Of a stretch of DNA of 57,196 nucleotides, positions 48,501 through 56,299 are shown piece by piece. Below the pieces are notes generated by a model that searched no databases, was not told the DNA's origin, and was given only the letters and a program-made list of their open reading frames with translations. Origin of the DNA: a virus. Position 1 is the stretch's first letter, and every line of letters starts with the position of its first letter. The DNA is taken from positions 1 through 57,196 of the IMG/VR virus record IMGVR_UViG_3300042691_013751; one strand, written 5' to 3'. Made by a program: the position numbers and the translations under genes.

Positions 48501-50439
48501 GCTCAATCACGGCGGTGTTGCCAAAGTAATCTCCACGCGTCGTATTTTGCAACATGGTGTTGCGCATCGCGGTTTCTGCGTCTGTCTTAAACGTGAGTTG
48601 CTTCTTTGCTGCTTCTTTCTCTTTAGCAATACGCGGTATTGCTTTGTCACGTACGTACTTATCAACTGACAGCTTTGAGACTTGCGCAACAGGGATCTTA
48701 CCTGACATGACGTCGTTGTAGAAGTCACGGGCAATGTCCTGCAACCCAATGTCTCGCAGCCTGTTTTGACTGCCCATGTTGTAGATGATGTCGTCTGGGC
48801 GTGCCCGTGTAACAGAAGGGTAGAACTGCTGCTTTGAGTAGTCCATGTCACTTAGCACACTTTCACGCGTCTTAGGTGTTACTGCCCAATCGGACACGTC
48901 TTCGTACAGCGCACCAACCTTAAGGTTGTCATACTCTTCTTGAAGCTTAGTGACAGCTGCTGTTGCCTGTGCAATTGGGCGCGTAGTTCGTGCATACTCA
49001 GGCAATTGCGCGGGATCCTCCAAACCTTGCTGCAAAGCAATATCACGGTAGCCTTCACGCTGTTGCTGCAAAGCTTGCAACGCTTCCTGTGCCTGCGTAA
49101 GCTCTGCTTGCTTAGCGTTCAGTGCCGGTTGCATCATGCCTTCAGCAGGCAAGTTAGACATGTCGCGGCGTTTTACAAGGTCAACGCGGTTGATCTCGTA
49201 GTCCGCAGTCTCTTGCAAGCGATCAGGCGGAATGTACGTAATGCCTTGCGAAGCGAGCTTAACCAAGGGGTCACCCACAGAGCCAACATGCTTACGCATG
49301 TAGTTCATCAATGGGCCATGCAGCCACTGTGCTGCTGCTTCATGACGTGCCTGTAGCTCAGCAGGGGGTGGCACACGACTAAGATCAGATGCTTGGCCTT
49401 CAGGCGTCTGCATGAAGTCATTTAGCCACCCCAACTCCACTGCATTAAAGTCTTCACTATTACTGTAGCGAGCCCTAACAGCTTCCAATGCGGCATCACC
49501 ATATGGCGCGTCTGGGTATAACTCCATAGCACGCGCAGCTGCGTATTGCCTAAAAGGCGTGGCGTCTGCGTTGGCGTCAATGCGTCTTGCGTCCCATTGC
49601 TGCATCAAATCGCCAGGCTGCAATGTCGGGTAATACTCGTTAACGACGTCGTTTATCATTCTACGCGGAGTCGAATTTCGTGGCATTTCTTCTGCACGCG
49701 TTGTCGCTGGATACTGCGGCGTTGCAATGGTCGAGCCTGAGGGCCGCACGGCGTATGTGCGTGTCTCAGGCGTAAGGACGCCAGGCACGCCGGGTACGGG
49801 ACTTAAGCCTGCGTCTCTACGGGATTGCGCCAAGTCGCCAATGCTGTCAGCCACGCCCTGTAGCTTGGCGCCGTACGTAGGCTGGTTGGTGACCGGGTCC
49901 ATGCGCGTAAAGCCAGATTGCGCGTTGGCAAAGTCGGAGGGAATGTCCTTAATCCCTCGAGCCACTCGCGTGGCTTCAGCGCCCATAACGCGTACGTCGT
50001 TAGGGGTTACCACTGGGCGCCTGCCGGCAGGGCGTGCCAACAACCCCATGTGCGGCACCTTGGCCACATCCATCGCCTTGCCTAAGCTTTCCTCAAACAT
50101 CTGACCTACGGGTGTGACTGGGCGCTGGGCCAACGCGGAGCCCGTGATCTTGTTGCCTTGTAATCCCTCTACTGCGATGCTTGCAGGCGTAAGTAGCGGG
50201 TTAATGATGGCCGTGTTCACCACGTCCCGCATGGTCTTCATCATCATCAGCGGATTCAGACTTGCCGCTACGGACTTGATGTTGAGCTCTGCTTGGTCAA
50301 GCGGCCGATTGGGTGGGGGCGCTTTGACATTGCTGCCGGGGATCTGCGATACCAAGCTCGGTTGCTTGGTCAATGCGAGCCGCATCTGATCGAGATCAGG
50401 ATCGCGGGGTTCGTAGATGCCAAATTCGTTATACGCCAT
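45589..50439 (-). CDS. Giant virion-associated protein of unknown function (1616 aa)
   Basis: Placed between large terminase and portal. Regions: N-terminal 400 residues Pro-containing and mixed; a coiled coil near 450-520; a globular middle (DYFGNTAVIELSQERGLDAA, DHCIGQGGSAGRDVKNPWSP, GDQKIADIRDGNTGLPVATL); Pro/Ala linkers (APAPVPAPA-type) separating helical bundles; and a final domain QGKDDQ-like QKGQDDQRDAARHMLAAGTL ... YDMDMHNNTMGMQLGQ. The last domain resembles 'D-RDA-RH ... HE ... DM-NN' small enzyme-like domains with His/Asp pairs. It may be ejected into the host. An 11-base overlap links it to terminase. Confidence 0.6.
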   Translation of the reverse strand: MAYNEFGIYEPRDPDLDQMRLALTKQPSLVSQIPGSNVKAPPPNRPLDQAELNIKSVAASLNPLMMMKTMRDVVNTAIINPLLTPASIAVEGLQGNKITGSALAQRPVTPVGQMFEESLGKAMDVAKVPHMGLLARPAGRRPVVTPNDVRVMGAEATRVARGIKDIPSDFANAQSGFTRMDPVTNQPTYGAKLQGVADSIGDLAQSRRDAGLSPVPGVPGVLTPETRTYAVRPSGSTIATPQYPATTRAEEMPRNSTPRRMINDVVNEYYPTLQPGDLMQQWDARRIDANADATPFRQYAAARAMELYPDAPYGDAALEAVRARYSNSEDFNAVELGWLNDFMQTPEGQASDLSRVPPPAELQARHEAAAQWLHGPLMNYMRKHVGSVGDPLVKLASQGITYIPPDRLQETADYEINRVDLVKRRDMSNLPAEGMMQPALNAKQAELTQAQEALQALQQQREGYRDIALQQGLEDPAQLPEYARTTRPIAQATAAVTKLQEEYDNLKVGALYEDVSDWAVTPKTRESVLSDMDYSKQQFYPSVTRARPDDIIYNMGSQNRLRDIGLQDIARDFYNDVMSGKIPVAQVSKLSVDKYVRDKAIPRIAKEKEAAKKQLTFKTDAETAMRNTMLQNTTRGDYFGNTAVIELSQERGLDAAQVTRILSEPTTVLDHCIGQGGSAGRDVKNPWSPGSTRTYLPIYNVATGELNDMVGRQVSGYADRVVVGDQKIADIRDGNTGLPVATLEFNKSSYGPGAPLYNIGYVSGFKNGDVDPKYHEGVIAYLNSRADEIRSAGDNLEHIGAIDIKNSSARELANFTGKYKDDVAAADLSQLPRFATREQIRAVIEAPPPVAAPAASTELSLAHDRNLETILTNTRTSIESAINNAADSAANAHNERVGDAVRGVLRGRIAEFLDGRRAEEIPAALRSLQTAIMDDEFQFSNSTSTFNNSISDGIIEFITDLEGVIDYHDRRLREVVPLPAPAPVPAPAVVSMALQDIVRNGLDANDYATVYNIPLDTVEEMLARLRDPDMTMVNLTAMRDNALQRARGTFFAGLTNAQAENAAQLLTVIIGDTERAAQQAPANNFNFANLFEPDMQHGANLPAPAPAPAPAPATIPAIDYTGMRDSIIDDLARSEGVHLAERVETIAARTAEVINPRLDPGGFATALRDAANNQLSELVERALYDLADQLETAQSRQVAAELLELGRNRDGTLNLPDLMNTATVLEMGQFDHPAYRDIPPGPVRAEAMRGVLDNFNNMVVAAQRAQQPAQAPAPAPANIARRDPIPTVVQLSTMNQVGAVLNLDQVNDMQNLADQLTDVNDREDLPRIVDLIRNHLMGEWENFNHAQRELLARRVDEHYNNAPPAVALSTQMQEAANDAATQFMDAVEDMDDSVDADREIARALEELRNGEDEIYGLWMPDEGETMSAALREYFIQRLESARRELGGGAPEGYQSGGSVKKKPEVKTPWLFSVPTYSETVAYEMYPGQKGQDDQRDAARHMLAAGTLTRKYGPGTAEFLGKAHEVATSPVQAVKSLFGGKMPRDYDMDMHNNTMGMQLGQRAKTQAELEALVQMEAERASRTQIPGRAFINKAHGGIVKQNPSVEQMRFEIMMRGK

Positions 50440-51856
50440 ACGGGTTCACCCTTTGCTTGCGGTCCTCTGCATACGAGTCTTCGGCATTGTAAACCGGATC
50501 GATGTTTATGAACCCTAGATCTCGCATTATGCGCAGTGCTTGTGTTGTGGAGTCTACCAGGTCGTCGTGCCGAACCTCGGGGAAGGCGCAGATCTGGCTA
50601 ACCAGGGTCTCTGCCCAATCACGCGCCATGCCCGGATTGACCGAGGACTCGGGAATGTAGACACGCCCACGTTCGATGATGGGGGCTACCAAGTTAAGTC
50701 GTGTCGTCTTATCTGCCATGCCTGGGTTGTAGCTTCTCACAGGCAGGCCGGCACGCTGTAAGTCCTGGATCAGTGAGATCCCGGCGGACTTGTCTTCGAT
50801 TAAGATCATGTCCACCTTCTTCCCATGGCCGAACTCGTTCTCATCACCGTAGATGGCGCCGTATTCCTCGATCACCTTAGGCCGAAGCTCAGGGTACTGC
50901 ATGTACTCCTCCCAGCAATCGATGAGCATGACACTCATAGGCTTGTCAGCGTTGGGCTTAAAGATACCCCACACGGTGCAGGCCGTGGGATCGTTCTTGG
51001 TCTTGTCCGATGTGGCGCAGTCGTAGGACTGGATGATGTACTCAAAGCGGGGCAGCGGCTTCTCATTCTCCCACAGGCGGAACCAGTCACGCTTGATGAT
51101 GCCGGCTTCTTCCGGATCGATGATCTCGGCGTGAATCTCTTGGCGCCCAAGCTTGGTGCCCTCATACTGAAGGATCTGCTTTTGGAATGTAGGTGCCAGG
51201 TTGTTGATGTTGTCGTACGTGCTGGCTGTGGTGAGTACCACATCCTCACTCTCCCGCCCCACCAGATCAATGATCAAGGGCTTTGGCTTTGGTGTTGTGG
51301 TGCATATAAGCCGAGGGCGTTGCCCCAGTCGCATGCCAAAGTTCAGCATGTCCCATGAGTCGTCCAAGTAATCCCAGGCAGCCAGCTCATCCAGCCACCC
51401 ACCATGGAACTGCGGACCTCGGAATCGGTTAGGCTCCGATGCCGGGATCCCCTTGATGATGGAGCCATTGATCAGCTTGATCTCGTGCAAGGACTTGATG
51501 TAGTCCGCAATGAGTATCTCTGGAATAACACGAAGGAGACCTGAGTCTCCCTCAAAGCACACATCACGGACATCCGAGCTGGTAGGCGCGGAGACCAACC
51601 ACCGCGTACCCGGGTTAGACCACGCCTCCCACCAAGTCCACTCGGCTGCGCACCGAGTCTTGCCTGCGCCTCGACCTGCGAGCAACAGCCAGATCGTCCA
51701 CCACTCACCTCGAGGCGGGATCTGATGGAAGTTGGCAATGGTGAGCCACTTCATTCGCGCCTGAGTCGCGGCTTTATGCTCAGGTGATAGTTTGTTAAGA
51801 TCAGGCCCCGCCTTGATGCGGGCCGCAATCTCACTTGCCTTTGCTGGGCTTAGCAT
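50429..51856 (-). CDS. terL: Terminase large subunit
   Basis: 475 residues. ATPase: Walker A GRGAGKT (61-67), Walker B GGWLDE (152-157), coupling motif CTTTPK (185-190). RNase H-like nuclease: Asp279 in QSYDCA, Asp355 in LIEDKSAG, and the HDDLVDS cluster (430-436). It pumps DNA into the procapsid through the portal and cuts concatemers. It overlaps the small subunit by 26 bases. All key residues are present. Confidence 0.95.
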   Translation of the reverse strand: MLSPAKASEIAARIKAGPDLNKLSPEHKAATQARMKWLTIANFHQIPPRGEWWTIWLLLAGRGAGKTRCAAEWTWWEAWSNPGTRWLVSAPTSSDVRDVCFEGDSGLLRVIPEILIADYIKSLHEIKLINGSIIKGIPASEPNRFRGPQFHGGWLDELAAWDYLDDSWDMLNFGMRLGQRPRLICTTTPKPKPLIIDLVGRESEDVVLTTASTYDNINNLAPTFQKQILQYEGTKLGRQEIHAEIIDPEEAGIIKRDWFRLWENEKPLPRFEYIIQSYDCATSDKTKNDPTACTVWGIFKPNADKPMSVMLIDCWEEYMQYPELRPKVIEEYGAIYGDENEFGHGKKVDMILIEDKSAGISLIQDLQRAGLPVRSYNPGMADKTTRLNLVAPIIERGRVYIPESSVNPGMARDWAETLVSQICAFPEVRHDDLVDSTTQALRIMRDLGFINIDPVYNAEDSYAEDRKQRVNPYGV

Positions 51857-52301
51857 CGGCTTGGCGCGTTGCTAACAGGTCATCCAACAAGGCGCTGGCA
51901 AAGTCATGCACGTGGTCCACCTCGATGGGCCCGTCATTCTTGCCGGTGACCTCGACTTTGGAGTTCTCACGATACTCAGCGGGGAACCGCGCCGCCATGC
52001 TCCGGCTCCACAACCCAGTGTTGAGTCTCGGCCCGCCGGGGTTCTCAATCATGTGATTCTGTGCGAGCTCTTCCCAGTAGCAGAGTGAGTCGAGTCGTGC
52101 TTGCTCTAAGGCTCTACGAAAATCCTCGTGTGCGCCTTCCCAAGCACTCATGTTATGGTAGCCGATGTCTAGCATCGAACAGATTTGCCAACGCGATTTG
52201 CCCTCTTTGCCAAGCTCAATAACTTGCTCACAATAGGCGGGGTCGTACTTTGAAGGACGGCCCAAGAACTTCCCGTTCTTAGATGGTGTCTTTGTAGTCA
52301 T
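51831..52301 (-). CDS. terS: Terminase small subunit
   Basis: 156 residues. N-terminal helix-turn-helix (GRPSKYDPAYCEQVIELGKE ... RWQICSMLDIGYHNMSAWEG), a central helical oligomerisation part (DFRRALEQARLDSLCYWEEL) and an acidic segment (VEVTGKNDGPIEVDHVHD) before the tail. This is the common TerS pattern that recognises phage DNA for packaging. First gene of the late block; the repeat-rich intergenic region is directly upstream and may include its promoter and packaging site. Confidence 0.85.
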   Translation of the reverse strand: MTTKTPSKNGKFLGRPSKYDPAYCEQVIELGKEGKSRWQICSMLDIGYHNMSAWEGAHEDFRRALEQARLDSLCYWEELAQNHMIENPGGPRLNTGLWSRSMAARFPAEYRENSKVEVTGKNDGPIEVDHVHDFASALLDDLLATRQADAKPSKGK

Positions 52302-52351
52302 GGTGCAATTGTACTCCTATTGTCGAAAAAATGTACATCAGGCCTCAACCG

Positions 52352-52527
52352 GTAACAGGTAACTAGTAACAACCAAGCCAGAAAACGCTATATATACGAA
52401 TAGCATATATCTATATTTCTATAACTATAATTTATATTTTAGTAGTTACCTACTGTTACTCTGTTACTATTCAATCCAGCAAAGGCTTCCAGAGGTTACA
52501 GCTCGAGTAACAAAATCTCCAAGTAAC
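52352..52527. repeat. GTAAC/GTTAC iterons around an AT-rich core
   Basis: GTAAC at 52352, 52359 and 52366 (exact 7-base period); GTTAC at 52445, 52455 and 52463; GTTAC at 52495; GTAAC at 52507 and 52523. The first set is direct, the second inverted, and they contain a 9-base inverted pair AGGTAACTA (52357-52365) and TAGTTACCT (52443-52451). Confidence 0.7.
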
Positions 52528-52565
52528 ACCTCTTATAGCCCAAAAAAGCCCGGTTTTATGCAAAC

Positions 52566-52611
52566 TGATCACTTTCTATTTCGGAAAAAAAGTTGTAATA
52601 GAAGGTGATCA
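52566..52611. repeat. Inverted repeat (14-base arms)
   Basis: TGATCACTTTCTAT (52566-52579) and ATAGAAGGTGATCA (52598-52611) are inverted copies with one mismatch, separated by 18 mostly A/T bases. It can form a stem-loop or be a protein-binding site. No U-tract follows on either strand. Confidence 0.75.
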
Positions 52612-52706
52612 ATTTGCTGTGGCACTCACGGGTCAGTCGCTTAATGCAGCTTATTTTCAGCATTTAGCATCTTATTTTGGCTCAAAAGTAACAATCCCTT
52701 TGCCCC

Positions 52707-54794
52707 TCAAAAGCTGCCATCTTGCTGCAATTCACGTTGCAATGCAGTCTCCGTGTCCTTAACAACGTGCGCCCAGGTAGGCTCGCCTCTGCCTTTTTGT
52801 GCAGCATCCTCAGTAATAAGTGTAGTAAACCTTGCCGGCTTGCCTTGCGCCTTGATCAGCCTGCTAGGCTCAACGGACCCTTGCGACTCCATAGCTTTGC
52901 GGATATAGTGCACCTTGGCCCGGCTGTCATGTCCCCATCTTTCACAGAGGACTTGCAACTGCGATGCCGTGAAAGCTCCTACGCCATCAAGATGCTCGTT
53001 GACCCAGTCCTTGAGTTCGTAGGCAAAAACCTCGAGTGGAGTCTTAGACAATTGGATGGCCTTTTCGCGGTACTGGGTTTTAGGTGCTGCCTTTTTCAAG
53101 TCAAAGCTCGATATGTCTCGGTTCATGTACCAATTTAGCATGATGCCAAAGCCTTGTTGCTGTGTGGCCCATTGCATGAGGTCCGTGACCTTGGGGTGCG
53201 TCTCGGCGTTGGTTAGGCTTTTGGGGCTATAGATAGCTTCGCGGCGTGAAGTATCCCCCATGTGCGTGATGTAAGGCTTATTGGACGTGAAGACAAAGTT
53301 CAGGTAGTTCCTGATGCTGTACTGCGCGCCGTACTTGTTGTTGATCGTGAGCTCATCGCTGGTGATGTAGTTCTTAAGCTTCGCCGAGTGGTCATCACGA
53401 TCAGACGAGGGCTCATTCACAACGATAAAGATCTTACCCTTTAGCATGCCGTTGAAGTTGCCAAACAGCTCATCCGGACCAATCACCGCAGCCGGTTGGC
53501 CTTCCCCAACGCCGAGCATGCTGGCTACAAACTCCGCGATGGCCGATTTGCCAATACCCTCAATGGCGGACACGAACTGTGGCGTGGTGTAGTTCCTTCG
53601 CCACGGGAATTGTATGATATTGGCTACCCAATCATGCCAGTACTCGGCAAAAGCGGGCTCATCCCTAAAAAAGTAGTCACAAAAGTCAAGGTAAGGCCGT
53701 GGGTCACCGCTTACCGGCTCGTTGGTCCAGTTTTTGAACAGGTTATACTGCCTGGTTGGTGTGATGGTCATCCCCTGGTACTCGGGGAACATGCCCACGC
53801 CATCCAGATCACATCTTCTGGTCCAGTCCTTATAGGCATCCAACATGTAGATGGTTTTGCTGCTGGTGCCACCGTTAGGCTTGGCCGTGACTTGCACGAA
53901 GAAGTCCTGCGCCGAGTCAATCCGCGCCTTGCTCCACTGTAGCAGTAGCCCGTCCCTAAGCCGCATGACATCACCATTCAGCAATGCGTACTTGGTTTTG
54001 AACTCATACAGCTTGGTTTCCAAGGTATCGATGCCGTTCATCACGGCGCTGGTTGCTGTGAGTACCTGAGCCAGTTGGCCGCCTGACAGCAGGTGATCAT
54101 CAATGGCGTATTTGCTACCCTTACCGGACCCGAACTTGCCCACACGGCAAAGGTGGACCTCAGCCCCTAGACCCCTTAAGGTCACAGCCAGGCGGGTTTC
54201 TGCCATGCCAACCTGCTCATTAGGCTCGCCATCGGCCTCGGCCCCATCGTAGTCGAAGACAATATAGACCTTGCGGTGCTTCTCAGCAAAGCTACTCTTC
54301 CGCTGCCAAATGATCTTCATCAGGTCCTTGTGTAGGTGCAAGCCCGATTTGTCAGTCCATGAGGTGACCCCGGCCAAGCCCACGGCGGCGTAGGCCAAGC
54401 CATCTGCCGTGATTTGCTTGGTAAGCTGCCAGGCCTTGAACTCACCCTCCGTAATGATAATGGGGATATCCACGTCCTGCATGACCTGTTTCCAAGCCAC
54501 ACCGGGGGCGAAGTACACATGAGAGCCCGATGCTCTAGGCTGAGAGTACTTCATCTTGCCCTTAGGCGTTAGAATCCTGACGCGGTTGAAGCCGGTTTCA
54601 AGGCCATCTGTGCCGTAATACGGGAGTTTTACACTCCACTCACGAGTATGACCTAATAGTGCATAGGTTTCATCGGGGTCGAGCAGCGCAAGGCCTAAGC
54701 TTTGCACATCGACGTCATTGAATTGTCTAGCAGTTAAGAAGTTTTGGTATAATTGGTCTGGTTGTGTTGTTTGTGCTGCAAAGCCGGATAGCAT
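52707..54794 (-). CDS. Primase-helicase (TOPRIM plus SF3/DUF5906 ATPase)
   Basis: 695 residues. The N-terminal half has a TOPRIM-type domain: IIITEGEFKAWQLTK (catalytic Glu), GLAGVTSW and VYIVFDYDGAEADG (Asp pair), as in DUF3854 primases. The C-terminal half is a superfamily 3-like ATPase: Walker A AIEGIGKSAIAEF (about 406-418), Walker B KIFIVVNEP (about 450) and motif C YLNFVFTSNKP (about 500), followed by a winged-helix-like end (FTASQLQVLCERWGHDSRAK). It would unwind the origin and prime synthesis for the polymerase at 3324. AAAGGA lies six bases before the ATG. It is transcribed alone, opposite to other replication genes. Confidence 0.85.
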   Translation of the reverse strand: MLSGFAAQTTQPDQLYQNFLTARQFNDVDVQSLGLALLDPDETYALLGHTREWSVKLPYYGTDGLETGFNRVRILTPKGKMKYSQPRASGSHVYFAPGVAWKQVMQDVDIPIIITEGEFKAWQLTKQITADGLAYAAVGLAGVTSWTDKSGLHLHKDLMKIIWQRKSSFAEKHRKVYIVFDYDGAEADGEPNEQVGMAETRLAVTLRGLGAEVHLCRVGKFGSGKGSKYAIDDHLLSGGQLAQVLTATSAVMNGIDTLETKLYEFKTKYALLNGDVMRLRDGLLLQWSKARIDSAQDFFVQVTAKPNGGTSSKTIYMLDAYKDWTRRCDLDGVGMFPEYQGMTITPTRQYNLFKNWTNEPVSGDPRPYLDFCDYFFRDEPAFAEYWHDWVANIIQFPWRRNYTTPQFVSAIEGIGKSAIAEFVASMLGVGEGQPAAVIGPDELFGNFNGMLKGKIFIVVNEPSSDRDDHSAKLKNYITSDELTINNKYGAQYSIRNYLNFVFTSNKPYITHMGDTSRREAIYSPKSLTNAETHPKVTDLMQWATQQQGFGIMLNWYMNRDISSFDLKKAAPKTQYREKAIQLSKTPLEVFAYELKDWVNEHLDGVGAFTASQLQVLCERWGHDSRAKVHYIRKAMESQGSVEPSRLIKAQGKPARFTTLITEDAAQKGRGEPTWAHVVKDTETALQRELQQDGSF

Positions 54795-54882
54795 GATTGT
54801 CCTTTATGGTTGGAATAGCAGTTGCCATAAACTTCAAAGGCTCGGTGTTCAGGCACCGAGCCTTTCTTTTTTCCCACACAAA
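54760..54882 (+). ncRNA. Candidate antisense RNA over the primase start
   Basis: On the + strand a TATAAT (54748-54753; weak TTGTCT 19 bases before) is followed about 85 bases later by a strong terminator. The transcript would cover the primase ATG and ribosome binding site (54792-54807) in antisense. Such an RNA would block primase translation, as in plasmid copy control. No protein frame fits the interval on this strand. Existence is inferred from promoter plus terminator only. Confidence 0.4.
54836..54878 (+). terminator. Strong Rho-independent terminator
   Basis: AAAGGCTCGGTG, loop TTCAGG, CACCGAGCCTTT, then CTTTTTT. The 12-base stem is perfect. It terminates + strand transcripts; no + strand gene lies upstream for 43 kb, so it must serve a short local RNA or stop antisense transcription. 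On the - strand the stem lies in the primase leader with no proper U-run. Confidence 0.85.
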
Positions 54883-55168
54883 TCGTGTCTGTACCGGTCT
54901 TTGTTTCCATCTTGTCAATAGTCAAAAGCATCAGTCAGCTCGCAATGTTGTTGGTGAGGATGTGCCGCAAACAATGTGGCTGCTGAATGCCATAAGGTTT
55001 GCGGTTTGTGATTGTACAACGCACCACGTCTACTGTTACCTGCCACATAAAATAAAGTTTTGTGAAGAAACCAAAGTATACATCGCGACTTAGAGTTGAA
55101 AACAAACTTATAGATTTGTAACAGAACTGCAACTTTTTTCGTATTTTTGTGTGCAAATTCACGAGTCG
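54883..55168. other. Divergent intergenic region
   Basis: No convincing gene. It contains an inverted repeat CCGCAAAC (54965-54972) / GTTTGCGG (54997-55004) with a 24-base loop, and AT-rich sequence to the right (55040-55160). It separates the leftward primase gene from the rightward DUF932 gene, so it should carry the primase promoter on the - strand; I see no clear -35/-10 there. Confidence 0.5.
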
Positions 55169-55244
55169 TGTTATACAATCCACTCACAGCAACAAACTTC
55201 AGATTGCTGTAACAACCAACTTGACTATTGAAAAGGAATACATC
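55169..55244 (+). promoter_or_regulatory. Promoter and conserved leader of the DUF932 gene
   Basis: TGTTATACAAT (55169-55179) matches the CGTGTTATA core of the promoters near 1700 and 10760. The leader copy TTGACTATTGAAAAGGAATA (55221-55240) ends in AAAAGGA, five or so bases before the ATG at 55245. About 50 untranslated bases separate them. Confidence 0.55.
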
Positions 55245-56207
55245 ATGGCACACGAAATCGCAACCACCATCCAAGGCAAAGCAGCAATGGCTTACGTCGG
55301 TGCAACTCCTTGGCACGGCCTTGGCCAGCAGCTGACAGCTGATTCTTCCCTTGAGACCTGGGCCACCGAGTCCGGCCTGGATTTCCAACTGGCTACTGCC
55401 GATGTGCAGTATACTCCTCCAGCCAGCGTGTGGAACGGCTACAAGGCGCAAACTCTGCCCTTCGGCGGCAAGAAAGTCATGTACCGCACCGACAGCAACC
55501 TGCCCCTCGGCTTGGTGTCCAACCAGTACAAGATCGTGCAGCCCATCGAGGTGCTGGAATTCTTCCGCGACATGGTCGGCAGCATTGCCCACCTGGAAAC
55601 AGCCGGCGTCCTGCGCAATGGCGCTCATTATTGGGCCCTCGCCAAGATGGATGGCGAGTTCAACGTGGCCGGTGATCAGGTCAATCAATATTTGCTCCTT
55701 GCCTCCAGCTGTGATGGCTCCTTGGCCACACAGGCAAGGTTGACCAGCGTCCGCGTTGTGTGCAACAACACTCTGCAGTTGGCAACTGGCAAGTCCGGCC
55801 AAGTCGTTCAAGTGCGCCATAACAGCACCTTCAACGCCGCCAATGTCAAGTCGCAACTCAGCGACTTCAACGACGCTTTCAAGAACTTCGAGCACACGGC
55901 CAAGTTCCTGGCCAACATCAAGCTCAGCTCCGCGCAGGCACAAAGCGTCTTCACCTCCATCCTCGGCGGCGATGATAAGAAACCTAGCCGTGCTGCAGCT
56001 CGTGCACTGACCTTGTTCGAAGGCGCAGGCATCGGCGCCGAGTTAGAGTCGGCCAAAGGCACAGCATGGGGCGCGCTCAACGCCGTCACTCAGCTGATGG
56101 ATTGGGAAACCGCTCGTACCGGCGATGCGCGGTTGGCCAACGCCTGGTTCGGCGGTGGCGTTAACGTAAAAGCCAAAGCAACCGAAGCCCTGTTGGCTCT
56201 GGCCTGA
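55245..56207 (+). CDS. DUF932 phage/plasmid-like protein
   Basis: 320 residues. AYVGATPWHGLGQQL, SGLDFQLATADVQYT, YRTDSNLPLGLVSNQYKIVQ and LTSVRVVCNNTLQLATG are hallmarks of the DUF932/TIGR03299 family, widespread in phages and plasmids. Its molecular role is unknown. Codons end in C or G more than in neighbouring early genes, as expected for high expression. The ATG at 55245 is fixed by the leader's ribosome binding site; the frame extends further upstream only through non-coding leader. The stop TGA forms part of the next promoter. Confidence 0.85.
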   Translation: MAHEIATTIQGKAAMAYVGATPWHGLGQQLTADSSLETWATESGLDFQLATADVQYTPPASVWNGYKAQTLPFGGKKVMYRTDSNLPLGLVSNQYKIVQPIEVLEFFRDMVGSIAHLETAGVLRNGAHYWALAKMDGEFNVAGDQVNQYLLLASSCDGSLATQARLTSVRVVCNNTLQLATGKSGQVVQVRHNSTFNAANVKSQLSDFNDAFKNFEHTAKFLANIKLSSAQAQSVFTSILGGDDKKPSRAAARALTLFEGAGIGAELESAKGTAWGALNAVTQLMDWETARTGDARLANAWFGGGVNVKAKATEALLALA

Positions 56208-56213
56208 TATAAT
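56205..56213 (+). promoter_or_regulatory. Extended -10 element before the tRNA
   Basis: TGATATAAT: a TGn extended -10 with a perfect TATAAT (56208-56213). No -35 is recognisable. Transcription would begin about six bases later, essentially at the first base of the tRNA. The TG belongs to the DUF932 stop codon. Confidence 0.45.
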
Positions 56214-56218
56214 AAGAG

Positions 56219-56294
56219 GCTTCTGTAGCTCAACGGTTAGAGCAGTGGACTCATAATCCATTGGTTGTAGGTTCAAATCCTGCCAGAAGCACCA
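56219..56294 (+). tRNA. tRNA with CAT anticodon (Met or Ile2), CCA encoded
   Basis: Full cloverleaf: acceptor GCTTCTG/CAGAAGC (7 bp perfect), D stem GCTC/GAGC, anticodon stem GTGGA/TCCAT with loop CTCATAA, T stem GTAGG/CCTGC with loop TTCAAAT, discriminator A, encoded CCA. The anticodon CAT reads AUG, or AUA if C34 is modified by host TilS. The acceptor starts with a G-C pair, so it is not an initiator of the usual C-A type. Confidence 0.93.
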
Positions 56295-56299
56295 TCAAC

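Larger units (their letters stand above)
52302..52706. other. AT-rich intergenic region, candidate replication origin
   Basis: No gene seen. It holds an AT-rich core (52380-52442) flanked by clustered GTAAC/GTTAC pentamers and, further right, a 14-base inverted repeat. Located between the primase-helicase and small terminase genes. Such AT-rich, iteron-bearing gaps beside primase genes often contain the origin. Late promoters are expected here too, but I cannot point to a convincing -35/-10 pair. Confidence 0.5.

Noticed and set aside
54734-54910. 58-codon frame on the - strand starting METKTGTD upstream of primase
   Set aside because: It would overlap the first 20 primase codons and run through a perfect terminator stem. 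The primase ATG has its own good ribosome binding site. A TTGACTATTG copy sits before it, so it is not fully excluded.
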